DNA from: an uncultured Clostridia bacterium
GTDB taxonomy: Bacteria > Bacillota > Clostridia > Oscillospirales > Oscillospiraceae
Direction: 5' to 3'
Assembly: GCA_946628965.1 (NCBI GenBank)
Contig: CAMOXI010000008.1
Location: 1-45,953, forward strand
DNA: 45,953 bases
The notes under the pieces were generated by a model that worked only from the letters and a program-made list of their open reading frames with translations, searched no databases and was not told the DNA's origin. How positions within the stretch are numbered: position 1 is the stretch's first letter; every line of letters starts with the position of its first letter. Position numbers and translations under genes: made by a program. Positions 31,558 to 39,208 of the stretch are shown piece by piece.

Positions 31558-31873
31558 CCCCTTTCTGATAGAGTTTCATGAAGTCCTCCAGCCGCAGCGT
31601 CACCAGCCAGGGCTGACGGTTGCGGCGGTGGAACAGAGCCGGAACGCCGTCCTGAAAGCGTTCCGCGTCCCGGATCGCCTGCTGCATGGCCTCCGGCACG
31701 TTCAGGCGCTCCACGCGCTTGCACTCGATGTGCACCCCCGGCAGGCCGGTGAGATCGGGGACTTCCCCGAAGGAGAGGGAGCCGCCGCGCTGCGTGTCGA
31801 AGCCGTAGCCCTGCAGAAGTGCAGCCAGCTCCCGCTCGCCCTCCGCACCCTTGCGCTGGGAAGATTTACCCAT
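31496..31873 (-). CDS. PDDEXK-type phage endonuclease (Holliday-junction resolvase-like)
   Basis: 125 residues from the ATG at 31873. KSSQRKGAEGERELAALLQ (about 3-21) gives the first acidic residue, EVPDLTGL (about 36-43) the Asp, and VHIECKRVE (about 47-55) the ExK-type catalytic pair of the PDDEXK nuclease fold. This arrangement is common in phage replication modules, where such enzymes resolve branched DNA. It lies downstream of the helicase in the same minus-strand operon. Its last 20 codons overlap the small membrane protein gene. Confidence 0.82.
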   Translation of the reverse strand: MGKSSQRKGAEGERELAALLQGYGFDTQRGGSLSFGEVPDLTGLPGVHIECKRVERLNVPEAMQQAIRDAERFQDGVPALFHRRNRQPWLVTLRLEDFMKLYQKGGGTNGREELHVSGARAVHRT

Positions 31874-32207
31874 CAAAGCACACCCCCGTGGTGTCCTTTG
31901 CCGGTGTCATTTCGGGAGCCGGTGCCATTTCGCCGGTGCCGTTTTCCCTGTCCGAAGTGTCCGACTGTCCAAAAGTGTTCCGATGTTCCGATGTTCCGAT
32001 CTTGCCCACTTGGGCACCCTTGTCCACCTGTCCACCGTCGTCCACCCGTCTACCATCGTCTACCAAAGCGCGCAGGATCTCCACTGCCTTTTCAAGCAGC
32101 TCCGCCTTGCGCAGATCGTCGGCCTGCAGCTCGGAGGGCAGCAGACCCAGCGCGCGGAATCGCCGTGCCTCCTCTTCCACGCAGGCAATGATTTCAAGAA
32201 CGTCCAT
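31866..32207 (-). CDS. Hypothetical protein of the replication operon
   Basis: 113 residues from the ATG at 32207 (GGAGGGCAACT upstream). The first half is helical (LEIIACVEEEARRFRALGLLPSEL, LRKAELLEKAVEILRALVDD); the second half is a low-complexity hydrophilic tail built from short repeats (VDDG, VDKG, SEHRNTFGQSDTSDRENG). No family recognised. It overlaps the helicase gene upstream and the nuclease gene downstream, so it is part of the operon. Confidence 0.65.
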   Translation of the reverse strand: MDVLEIIACVEEEARRFRALGLLPSELQADDLRKAELLEKAVEILRALVDDGRRVDDGGQVDKGAQVGKIGTSEHRNTFGQSDTSDRENGTGEMAPAPEMTPAKDTTGVCFDG

Positions 32208-33477
32208 AGTTGCCCTCCGTGATCCGCGCATTGTAGCCGCAGAAGCTCATGGTCGCAAGCCCGGTCGAGCCGTGGCGGTTCTTGTCCACGATGAAATCAA
32301 TCGGCTGGCTCTCCCAGGGCTTCGGGCGCTCATCCTCCGGCAGATACTGCGCCGCACGAAACAGGAGGCACACCACGTCGGAGTCCTCCTCCACCGCGCC
32401 GGAGTCTCGCAGATCCGCCATCGTCGGACGCTTGCTGTCCCGCTGCTCGGATTGCCGGTTGAGCTGGCAAAGGCCGAGGATCGGCACCCGCAGCGACAAC
32501 GCCAGTTGTTTGAGCCGGTGAGCGGTATCGGTCATCAGCTCATAGCGGCTGCCCTTTGCGGTGGGCTTTACCAAACCGATGTGATCCACCACGATCAGCG
32601 CCAGATTATCCAGGCAGCGGGCCTCCCGCTCAATATCCTCCAGGGTGGAGGGTGTGTCTCGGATGAAGAAGGGACGCCGGGAGAGACAGTCGAAAGCGTT
32701 TGTCAGCCGCCCCCACTCCTGCGCGGCAATTCTTCCCCCATAGATCGCTGACCGTGACAGGCCGGAGAGGCTGGCCGCCCGGCAGGCCCAGAGCTGCGCT
32801 TCGGTCATCTCGAGGCTGATGTAGAGGACCTTGCCGCCCGCAGTAGCCACATTCTCGGCGATGGCCAGCGCTGCCGTGGTCTTGCCGGTGCCGGGACGGG
32901 CGGCCAGGGTGATCAGCCCACCCGCAACCAGACCACCGGCAAGCTGCCGGTCGAGAGAAGGAAAGCCTGTGGTGAGGAAGGGGCGCGTCTCCCCGGAAGC
33001 GGCGGCGTTGATATAGTCCATGACTGCGTTGGCCGCTTCCATCGGCGTGTGCAGTCGGCTCCCCTGTTCCCGCAAAAGGGCCTGTAAGCGGCCCAGCGCT
33101 TCGACGGGCGTCAGAGTATCATCGGCAAGGGAAAGCCCGATCTCACGCCCTGCGCGTGCCTGGGCCGCCTCATGGATGACGCGGGCGGTCTCAGCGGCAT
33201 TGGCTGTGGTGCAGTAGAGCCGCATGACTTCGCCGCAGAACTCATTGGAAAGCTGTGTGCCCTGCCGGGCGGCCTCTTCCTGGATCAGTACAGGGTCAAT
33301 GGACTTGTCCGCTGCGACCAGCGCCGAGGCGGCGGTATAGACGGCGGCAGCGTTTCCGTTGAGAAAGTCCCCGGCGGAGACAGCGCCCCGCACGGCCCGC
33401 AGCGTCTCGGCGGGATCGACCAGCAGGCAGCCCGCAAGGCTGCGCTCGGCGTCCATGACAAAAGAAGGATTAACCAA
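32194..33477 (-). CDS. dnaB: Replicative DNA helicase, DnaB type
   Basis: 427 residues. N-terminal DnaB domain (about 8-100, AERSLAGCLLVDP), then the RecA-like helicase core: TGFPSLDRQLAGGLVAGGLITLAARPG with Walker A PGTGKTT (near 195), YISLEMTEAQ, LIVVDHIGLV (Walker B), LCQLNRQSEQRDSKRPTMADLRDSGAVEEDSD and a C-terminal KNRHGSTG. The start is TTG at 33477, supported by GGGAGGT 8 bases upstream and overlap with the previous gene; the alternative is ATG at 33456. It would load on the element's origin with the replisome organizer encoded just before it. A self-encoded helicase implies the element replicates its own DNA. Confidence 0.92.
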   Translation of the reverse strand: MVNPSFVMDAERSLAGCLLVDPAETLRAVRGAVSAGDFLNGNAAAVYTAASALVAADKSIDPVLIQEEAARQGTQLSNEFCGEVMRLYCTTANAAETARVIHEAAQARAGREIGLSLADDTLTPVEALGRLQALLREQGSRLHTPMEAANAVMDYINAAASGETRPFLTTGFPSLDRQLAGGLVAGGLITLAARPGTGKTTAALAIAENVATAGGKVLYISLEMTEAQLWACRAASLSGLSRSAIYGGRIAAQEWGRLTNAFDCLSRRPFFIRDTPSTLEDIEREARCLDNLALIVVDHIGLVKPTAKGSRYELMTDTAHRLKQLALSLRVPILGLCQLNRQSEQRDSKRPTMADLRDSGAVEEDSDVVCLLFRAAQYLPEDERPKPWESQPIDFIVDKNRHGSTGLATMSFCGYNARITEGNYGRS

Positions 33478-34195
33478 CGGCGCGCACCTCCCCCCGCAAG
33501 CGGTAGTGGCCGGATCCCGGCGGATCCTCGATCAGATCCTCCGGCGCGGGGGCGCTGGCGCTCCTGCGCCATGAGAGATCAGCGGCAGAAGGCGCGGCCT
33601 GTTGTGCGCTGCGCTGTCGCTCCCACGTCCGCACCGTCGCTTTCCAATCCCGGATTGGCTTCCCCTTGCCCTGCACCCAGCCATTCGCAGTGTAGTAGTC
33701 CAGGAAGTGCTGGGCGTCGATGCCGTTTGCTCGCTCCCTGCAGTATGCGGCTATCTCTTCCAGAGAAGGAGGAACAAAGCGCAGGCGAGCGGGCGGCTTG
33801 TCCGCCTCTGTACCACTTCTGACTTCTTTCTTCTGACCTCTGACTTCTGTATTCTCTCTTCGGGTTTCTTCGGTTTTTTCAAAACCCATCGGGTTATTTG
33901 TGTTTGCTTCGGTTTTCGGAGGCCTTCCGCCTTTTCGCCCGTTGGCGCGGTTTGTTTCTTCCCGCTCGGCATACTCGGCGAAAGAATCATCGACGTTGAT
34001 TTTCACGACGTTAAAGGCCATACCCTCCAATGGATTCATCGGCAGCAGCTCCGCGTCAACTGAATCAAAATACCTCATCATGTTGGTGAAGACGATTCCT
34101 CGGCTTTCCATGCCGAGCTGCTCAATGTCAAGCTGCCGCCGATTACGCCGCCAGAATTTGAACCACTCTGGGCGGCCTTCCTTGTTTCTTGCCAT
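33470..34195 (-). CDS. Phage replisome organizer / helicase loader-like protein
   Basis: 241 residues. The N-terminal half (WFKFWRRNRRQLDIEQLG ... GIVFTNMMRYFDSVDAELLPMNPLEGMAFNVVK) resembles DUF6291-type phage domains with a winged-helix character. A basic, Glu/Lys-rich linker follows. The C-terminal segment FVPPSLEEIAAYCRERANGI ... FLDYYTANGWVQGKGKPIRDWKATVRTWER is a hallmark of phage DnaD/replication proteins. It should mark the origin and load the DnaB-type helicase encoded next. It overlaps that gene by 8 bases and the previous gene by 1. Confidence 0.85.
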   Translation of the reverse strand: MARNKEGRPEWFKFWRRNRRQLDIEQLGMESRGIVFTNMMRYFDSVDAELLPMNPLEGMAFNVVKINVDDSFAEYAEREETNRANGRKGGRPPKTEANTNNPMGFEKTEETRRENTEVRGQKKEVRSGTEADKPPARLRFVPPSLEEIAAYCRERANGIDAQHFLDYYTANGWVQGKGKPIRDWKATVRTWERQRSAQQAAPSAADLSWRRSASAPAPEDLIEDPPGSGHYRLRGEVRAVG

Positions 34196-34587
34196 CAGCC
34201 GCTCACCTCCGCGCGCTCAATTGCCTGGGCGGTGCGTTCTACCTCTGCCGCACGGTGGCGCATGGATCGCGCGCAGGCGTCCCGCTCAGCCTCGGTTTCC
34301 GCCAGATAGTATCCATCCCGGCAATTCACGCAGATGCACGCGCCCGCCTGCCGCTCTAACTGAATCTGCCGTCGGATTACACGGCGATCCAGGCCCGTCA
34401 AAGCAGCGAGCAGGCCGAGAGGAACAGCATTGGCCTCTCCGTGTAGCAACAAGGCGGAAATACCTTGCGCCTTCTGCGAAGAGGTGATAGACTGTGAGCC
34501 GGGAAGCCGAACGTCCTCCAACGTAAGCTGCCCGCCCTCGCCGCTGCCGGTCTCGCACACCGGGAGCGGCTCTTTTTTGTAGCTCAT
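34195..34587 (-). CDS. Winged-helix-like phage regulatory protein
   Basis: 130 residues from the ATG at 34587, which overlaps the stop of the excisionase-like gene (ATGA); longer readings have no ribosome site. The middle part (QGISALLLHGEANAVPLGLLAALTGLDRRVIRRQIQLERQAGACICVN) has the spacing of a winged helix-turn-helix, followed by GYYLAETEAERDACARSMRHRAAEVE, a helical tail. Similar small proteins sit between regulators and replication genes in clostridial prophages. Function unproven. Confidence 0.75.
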   Translation of the reverse strand: MSYKKEPLPVCETGSGEGGQLTLEDVRLPGSQSITSSQKAQGISALLLHGEANAVPLGLLAALTGLDRRVIRRQIQLERQAGACICVNCRDGYYLAETEAERDACARSMRHRAAEVERTAQAIERAEVSG

Positions 34588-34766
34588 GCCCTCTGCTCCT
34601 CCGTCTGTTCCTTCACCCATCTCTCCAGCCCTGCCCGCGAAATCAAAGTCCTTGTGCCGACACGCATGACGGGAAAGCCCGCTGTGCGGATCAGTTTGTA
34701 AACGGTCGGTCGAGAAACCCCCAGCATCTGCGCGGTTTCTGTGACGGAGATCGTAAGTCGATCCAT
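34584..34766 (-). CDS. Excisionase-like helix-turn-helix protein
   Basis: 60 residues with the HTH_17/MerR-like pattern ISVTETAQMLGVSRPTVYKLIRTAGFPVMRVGTRTLISRAGLERWV. This is the usual form of excisionases and related DNA-bending factors. GGAGGTGTAAAAA precedes the ATG. First gene of the long minus-strand operon, divergent from the CI-like repressor, so its expression would mark exit from the integrated state. Confidence 0.88.
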   Translation of the reverse strand: MDRLTISVTETAQMLGVSRPTVYKLIRTAGFPVMRVGTRTLISRAGLERWVKEQTEEQRA

Positions 34767-34788
34767 TTTTTACACCTCCAAAAATCAT

Positions 34789-34878
34789 TTGACAGCTATT
34801 GATTGCTGTGATAATATAGTAGCAGATATTTATTGCTATTGCAATAGTTGACAGCTATAAGCATAAAAACGCTATAGT
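34789..34878. promoter_or_regulatory. Divergent promoter/operator switch of the element
   Basis: Plus strand: TTGACA (34789) with TAATAT 17 bases on, and a second TTGACA (34848) with TATAGT (34873) 19 bases on. Minus strand: TTGCAA and TACTAT, 17 bases apart, inside the same stretch. The word TTGACAGCTAT occurs twice (34789 and 34848), and the palindrome CTATTGCAATAG lies at about 34836-34847. The layout resembles a lambda-type switch between repressor and early genes. Confidence 0.7.
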
Positions 34879-34904
34879 TATTTGCTAACGAGGAGGAATC
34901 TACT

Positions 34905-35552
34905 ATGCCGCGCAAACCACAGCAAAAAGGAGACCATTACTACGATCCTTTCCCGAGCCGTTTGAGAGAGCTGATTGAGGAACGCAATTTGATCCAGGAT
35001 GATCTGACAGAGATTCTTGGTGTGAAGTCGCGGCAATCGGTGACCGGCTATATTGACGGCAGCACAGCACCGACCGCAGAGAAGATCGTCGCAATTGCTC
35101 GGGCTTTTCAGGTCAGCTCCGATTGGCTTTTAGGGCTCACCGAAGTTCCGGCTCAGAACCCATCCATGCGGGACATAGAGAAATACACGCACCTTTCTTC
35201 TGCATCGGTGGACTTTCTTGGGCGGCCCAAAAAAGAGGAAACAAGAAAAGCATTAGACCTTCTTCTCTCCGCGAAGGAACTCCCCGAGTTACTTCAACAC
35301 CTTTCAGATGTTGAACGCGCTGTTGTAAATGCAAATCGGACATATTTATATTTGAAGCTGCCTGAGGATGATCGAAAAAAGAGCTTAGCCCATCACAAAG
35401 ACAGACTTGCATTTTCCGTGTTTCGGCTGACATTATCGGCCACCGCACTATGTAATGAGCTTTTCCATGTGGAGGAGATGGAGAGAAAGCTGAGCTCTGA
35501 TATGGCCGACAATGAAGGCATAGCGAATGAGAAGGAGGCTAACAATGGCTAA
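34905..35552 (+). CDS. CI-like XRE repressor of the element
   Basis: 215 residues. HTH_3 domain at about 18-72: FPSRLRELIEERNLIQDDLTEILGVKSRQSVTGYIDG ... PTAEKIVAIARAFQVSSDWLLG. The rest is helical and lacks the LexA/CI-type Ser-Lys peptidase, so induction would not be by RecA self-cleavage. GAGGAGGAATCTACT precedes the ATG. The gene overlaps the integrase gene by 8 bases, so both are made from one transcript. It probably binds the operators at 34789-34878. Confidence 0.9.
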   Translation: MPRKPQQKGDHYYDPFPSRLRELIEERNLIQDDLTEILGVKSRQSVTGYIDGSTAPTAEKIVAIARAFQVSSDWLLGLTEVPAQNPSMRDIEKYTHLSSASVDFLGRPKKEETRKALDLLLSAKELPELLQHLSDVERAVVNANRTYLYLKLPEDDRKKSLAHHKDRLAFSVFRLTLSATALCNELFHVEEMERKLSSDMADNEGIANEKEANNG

Positions 35553-36801
35553 GAGCACACGCCGGGCGCAGGGGACGGGCTGTATCTATAAGAAGACCGT
35601 CATGCGCAAGGGGCAGCCGTACACCTACTGGGAGGCGCAGGTCACCGTCGGCACGGATCCGGGTACAGGCAGGCAGATCCGCAAGACCTACACCGGCAAG
35701 ACGCAGAAGGAAGTTGCGCAGAAGATGCAGGCCGCCGCGACTGCTGTCCAGGAGGGAGACTTCTTTGAGCCGTCAAAGATCACGCTGGGCGCGTGGTTCG
35801 ATCTCTGGTTCAAGGACTACTGCGGCGATAAGAAGTATCTCACGGTCAAGCAGTACAAGAGCATGACCGATTCCCATATTCGGCCCGCTCTCGGTGCTGT
35901 GAAGCTCTCCAAACTGACGCCGCCCCAGATCCAGAGCTTCTATAACGAGCTTCAGCGCACGGGCCGCACCGTGAAGGAGAAAGACCCGAAGACCGGCAAG
36001 ATCAGCACCCGGCAGGAGCCACTCTCTGCAAAGACCGTCAAGAATATCCACGGTATTCTGAGCAAGGCGCTTTCGACCGCTGTTGACGTGGGGTATATCA
36101 AGAACAATCCGGCCGAGCGGGTGACGCTTCCACGGGTGGAGAAGACGCAGATTGTCCCGCTCTCCGATCAGCAGGTCAAGGCCCTCATGGCAGCCTGTAC
36201 AGGGCACGACTTTGAGCGGGTGTATAAACTGATCCTGTTCACCGGCCTCCGGGAAGGGGAAGCGCTGGGGCTGACCTGGGACTGTGTGGACTTCGATACG
36301 GGAACGCTTAAGATCACAAAGCAGCTCCAGAAGCGCCCGGAACGTGACGGCGGCTACACCTTTGCCCCGCTGAAAAACGATAAGGCCAGGACGATTACAG
36401 CAGCCCCCTTTGTGATGCAGCTCCTCCGGGAGCAGTACCGGGCGCAGACCGCGCAGCGTTTACAGGCCGGGGAAGTCTGGCAGGGCTGGCAGAGTGCGAA
36501 GGAGCGCGAGACCGGCCTGGTCTTCACGAGGGACAACGGGCGGAATCTGGATGTGACGATGGTCTATAAGGCATACAAAAAGCTGGCCGAGCAGATTGGC
36601 GCGCCGGACAGCCGTGTGCACGATCTCCGCCACACTTACGCTGTGCTGTCCCTGCAGAACGGTGATCCCATCAAGACGGTGCAGGACAATCTCGGCCACG
36701 CGACCGCAGCCTTCACGCTGGACGTATACGGTCATGTGTCCGAAAAGATGAAAGAGGACAGCGCTGCCCGGATGCAGGCCTATATTGAGAACCTGGCATA
36801 A
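35545..36801 (+). CDS. int: Tyrosine-type site-specific integrase
   Basis: 418 residues from the ATG at 35545 (AAGGAGGCTAACA upstream). N-terminal AP2-like arm domain (TGCIYKKTVMRKGQPYTYWEAQV), a SAM-like core-binding domain (about 75-190), and the catalytic domain with Arg at about 235 (TGLREGEALGLTW), His359 and Arg362 (VHDLRHTYA), LGHA, and nucleophile Tyr395 (LDVYGHV). It catalyses insertion and excision at the tRNA-Ser 3' end lying 230 bases downstream. Confidence 0.96.
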   Translation: MAKSTRRAQGTGCIYKKTVMRKGQPYTYWEAQVTVGTDPGTGRQIRKTYTGKTQKEVAQKMQAAATAVQEGDFFEPSKITLGAWFDLWFKDYCGDKKYLTVKQYKSMTDSHIRPALGAVKLSKLTPPQIQSFYNELQRTGRTVKEKDPKTGKISTRQEPLSAKTVKNIHGILSKALSTAVDVGYIKNNPAERVTLPRVEKTQIVPLSDQQVKALMAACTGHDFERVYKLILFTGLREGEALGLTWDCVDFDTGTLKITKQLQKRPERDGGYTFAPLKNDKARTITAAPFVMQLLREQYRAQTAQRLQAGEVWQGWQSAKERETGLVFTRDNGRNLDVTMVYKAYKKLAEQIGAPDSRVHDLRHTYAVLSLQNGDPIKTVQDNLGHATAAFTLDVYGHVSEKMKEDSAARMQAYIENLA

Positions 36802-36848
36802 CAGGCCGGTGATTGGCAGGAAACAGGCCGGTAATCAGAAACAAATAA

Positions 36849-36888
36849 GCCCCCGAAGAGTCAGGCAAAGACCAGACCCTCCGGGGGC
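36849..36888. terminator. Terminator of the integrase gene
   Basis: A long imperfect stem: GCCCCCG (36849-36855) with CGGGGGC (36882-36888), and inner GAGTCAGG facing CCAGACCCTC. Followed by AAAATCTTGTTTTT. Usable in both directions. Confidence 0.65.
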
Positions 36889-36992
36889 AAAATCTTGTTT
36901 TTGAATCTGTAAGCAGAAAACTAAACAGAAAACAGTACAAGCAGGAAAAGAGACGCGAACAATTCAAACCGAAAACCGGATAAGAAAAAGAA

Positions 36993-37027
36993 AAACAGCT
37001 CGATCTCGTAACAAAATCAAGCTGTTT
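36993..37027 (-). terminator. Terminator of tRNA-Ser supplied by the element
   Basis: AAACAGCT (36993-37000) pairs with AGCTGTTT (37020-37027), with GAT/ATC inside; on the minus strand it is followed by TTTCTTTTTC. The older terminators of this tRNA lie beyond the element at 28714-28741 and 28528-28564. Confidence 0.75.
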
Positions 37028-37028
37028 C

Positions 37029-37053
37029 TTTGGCGCAGAAGGAGGGATTTGAA
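37029..37053. other. Right attachment site, within tRNA-Ser
   Basis: 25 bases identical to 28744-28768, covering CCA, the acceptor 3' strand and most of the T-arm. The integration left the tRNA intact. Confidence 0.85.
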
Positions 37054-37124
37054 CCCTCGCGCCGGGTCTAAACCGGCCTACTCCCTTAGCAGGGGAGCCC
37101 CTTCGGCCTCTTGGGTACTTCTGC
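37031..37124 (-). tRNA. tRNA-Ser(GCU)
   Basis: 94 bases with encoded CCA. Acceptor stem GCAGAAG/CTTCTGC, anticodon loop CTGCTAA with anticodon GCT, a long variable arm as in serine tRNAs, and T-loop TTCAAAT. Its minus-strand promoter is TTGACA (37166-37161), 17 bases, TACTAT (37143-37138). Its 3' end is the integration site of the 8.3-kb element. Confidence 0.96.
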
Positions 37125-37137
37125 AAGCCGCTATGAC

Positions 37138-37166
37138 ATAGTACCACAGCGGAATACGCTTGTCAA
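37138..37166 (-). promoter_or_regulatory. tRNA-Ser promoter
   Basis: Perfect TTGACA, 17-base spacer and TACTAT on the minus strand, 14 bases before the tRNA. Confidence 0.8.
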
Positions 37167-37197
37167 GGAAAATCGCGCAGGATCGGGCAGATTTCGC

Positions 37198-37749
37198 TCA
37201 CAGCCACTCCACCGCGCCGCTGCGGATGTCGTACACCGCGCCGCGGATCTCCAGCTGCGCGGAGGGGATCTCCGGGTGATCACGGAAAGCCTGCCGGATC
37301 ATCTCCACCCCGTGCAGCACGTTGAGGCGGCAGGCGGCGGCCGGGTCGCGCTCCTGGCCGATCGCCCGCTGGATCTCATCGGTGATGTAGCGGATGTAGC
37401 CCTCCCCGTGCCCGGAGAGCGCGGCGCCCACTGCGCCGCAGCCAGTGTGGCCCAGCACCAGGATCAGCTTGCAGCCGAGATGGGCCGCGGCATATTCAAT
37501 GCTGCCCAGCTGGTGCGCATCCAGCACGTTTCCGGCGATGCGGATCACAAACAGCTCGCCGAGACCGGCGGAAAAGATGCTCTCCGGCACGACACGGGAA
37601 TCCGCGCAGGAAATGACGATGGCATAGGGCCGCTGCCCGTTTTCGGCGGTGTCCAGCCGCAGCGCGGGGGAATATTCACCGGGGTTCTGCACTGCCGTCA
37701 GCGAACGGCGATTCCCCGCAATCAGGCGCTCGATGATGCTGTTATCCAT
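37198..37749 (-). CDS. Beta-class carbonic anhydrase
   Basis: 183 residues from the ATG at 37749 (GAGGAGAAGATTC upstream). VISCADSRVVPE gives the zinc Cys and the Asp-Arg pair; LGHTGCGAVGAAL gives the zinc His and second Cys. It interconverts CO2 and bicarbonate in the cytoplasm, useful for carboxylation reactions and pH. It lies 36 bases after mnmE and probably shares its transcript. Confidence 0.94.
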   Translation of the reverse strand: MDNSIIERLIAGNRRSLTAVQNPGEYSPALRLDTAENGQRPYAIVISCADSRVVPESIFSAGLGELFVIRIAGNVLDAHQLGSIEYAAAHLGCKLILVLGHTGCGAVGAALSGHGEGYIRYITDEIQRAIGQERDPAAACRLNVLHGVEMIRQAFRDHPEIPSAQLEIRGAVYDIRSGAVEWL

Positions 37750-37785
37750 GAATCTTCTCCTCTCAATCACTGACCGCCGGCCACG

Positions 37786-39144
37786 CTACTTCCCGACGCA
37801 GAAGCGCTGGAAAATGCGGGTCGTCACATCCTCGCGCACGGTGCGGCCCGTGAGCTCGCCCAGGGCGTTCATGGCCCCCTCGCACTCGGTCAGCACGATA
37901 TCGGGGGTCATGCCGCCCTCCATGGCCCCCCGCGCACTCTCCATATACTCCAGCGCGCGGCGCACGGCGTCGGCCTGCCGGGCGTTGGTGAGGATCTCCC
38001 CGGCGGGGACGCCGGGCAGCGGATAGAGGGCGCGGATCGCCTCTTCCAGAGCGCTCAGCCCCTCGCCGGTGACGACGCTGATGGGGATCACCGGCAGGGA
38101 AGTGGGCAGGGAAGTGGTATGGCGCCCCAGATCGTCCTTTGACAGCAGCACCAGCGCGTGGGGCGCCCTCTCGGCGGCGTGCAGGATCTCCGCGTCCTCC
38201 GCGGTGAAAGCCTCGCTCCCGTCGATGACGGCCAGTACCAGATCCGCGTTTTCCAGCGTGTCCCGGCTGCGGCGCACGCCCAGGGCCTCCACCGGATCGC
38301 TGGTTTCCCGGATGCCGGCGGTATCCGTCAGGCGCAGCAGCTGCCCGCCGAGGCGGAGCTTCTCTTCGATGGTGTCCCGCGTGGTGCCGGGGACGCTGGT
38401 CACGATGGCGCGGTCATAACCCAGCAGGGCGTTCAGGAGCGAACTCTTGCCCGCGTTTGGCCTGCCAACGATGGCGGTGGGGATGCCCTGGGTCAGGAGA
38501 CGGCCCCGGCCGAAGGTGGCGAGCAGGGCGCGCAGATCAGCGATGGCTGTGCCGATGGTATCGGCGTACTGCGCAAGGGTGAAATCCTCGATATCCTCGT
38601 CCGGATAGTCCAGCACCGCGTGGTAGTGGGAACTGATGTCCGTCAGCGCGGCATAGATGGCGGCGATGCGCTGCCCGATGGCGCCGGAGAGCTGGCCCGC
38701 CGCGTTGCGGGCGGCTTCGGCGGTCTCGGCGTCGATGATGTCGGCCACGGCCTCCGCCGCGCAGAGCTCCATCCGGCCGTTTAAAAAGGCGCGCTTGGTA
38801 AACTCGCCCGGCCCGGCCTGCCGCGCGCCGAGGGCGAACAGCTCCTCCAGCAGCAGCCGCAGCACCACCGGCGAACCGTGGCACTGAAACTCGGCGGTGT
38901 CTTCCCCGGTATAGCTCGCGGGGCCGCGGCTCACGGTGCAGAGACCCAGATCCAGCAGCGCGCCGTCCCGCGCGCGGATCTCGCCGTAGACAAGCTTCCG
39001 GCTCTCCTGCTCGCGCATCGGTCTGCCGTGCAGGGGGGTGAAGAGCCGATCCGCCAGCGCAATGGCCAGCTCGCCGGAGAGGCGGACGATGCCGATGGCG
39101 GCAACCTGACTGCCGGTGGCGATGGCGGCGATGGTATCAGACAT
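37786..39144 (-). CDS. mnmE: tRNA uridine-5-carboxymethylaminomethyl GTPase MnmE
   Basis: 452 residues from the ATG at 39144 (AAGGAAGG upstream). Folate-binding N-terminal domain (TIAAIATGSQVAAIGIVRLSG), a helical domain, and an inserted GTPase: GRPNAGKSSLLNAL (G1), PGTTRDTI (G2), DTAG (G3). The C-terminal CVGK is the conserved Cys motif. With MnmG it modifies the wobble uridine of several tRNAs. The usual partner mnmG is not in this window. Confidence 0.96.
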   Translation of the reverse strand: MSDTIAAIATGSQVAAIGIVRLSGELAIALADRLFTPLHGRPMREQESRKLVYGEIRARDGALLDLGLCTVSRGPASYTGEDTAEFQCHGSPVVLRLLLEELFALGARQAGPGEFTKRAFLNGRMELCAAEAVADIIDAETAEAARNAAGQLSGAIGQRIAAIYAALTDISSHYHAVLDYPDEDIEDFTLAQYADTIGTAIADLRALLATFGRGRLLTQGIPTAIVGRPNAGKSSLLNALLGYDRAIVTSVPGTTRDTIEEKLRLGGQLLRLTDTAGIRETSDPVEALGVRRSRDTLENADLVLAVIDGSEAFTAEDAEILHAAERAPHALVLLSKDDLGRHTTSLPTSLPVIPISVVTGEGLSALEEAIRALYPLPGVPAGEILTNARQADAVRRALEYMESARGAMEGGMTPDIVLTECEGAMNALGELTGRTVREDVTTRIFQRFCVGK

Positions 39145-39165
39145 AAAAACCTTCCTTTGGAGAAC

Positions 39166-39191
39166 AAAAAGCTCCCCGCAGGAAGCTTTTT
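39166..39191 (-). terminator. Terminator after rex
   Basis: AAAAAGCT (39166-39173) with AGCTTTTT (39184-39191) between rex and mnmE. Confidence 0.7.
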
Positions 39192-39208
39192 GCATACTCT
39201 TGATACGA

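Larger units (their letters stand above)
28744..37053. mobile_element. 8.3-kb integrative element in tRNA-Ser
   Basis: A perfect 25-bp direct repeat (28744-28768 and 37029-37053) marks the two ends. The right copy is the 3' end of an intact tRNA-Ser(GCU), from CCA into the T-arm, the classic site of tyrosine integrases. The integrase gene lies next to it. Inside are phage-like early genes: integrase, CI-like repressor, excisionase-like protein, replisome organizer, DnaB helicase, nuclease, small Cys-rich proteins and a toxin-antitoxin module. No capsid, terminase, lysis, relaxase or transfer genes are present. It is best read as a phage satellite, a defective prophage or a small replicating island. 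Confidence 0.88.
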
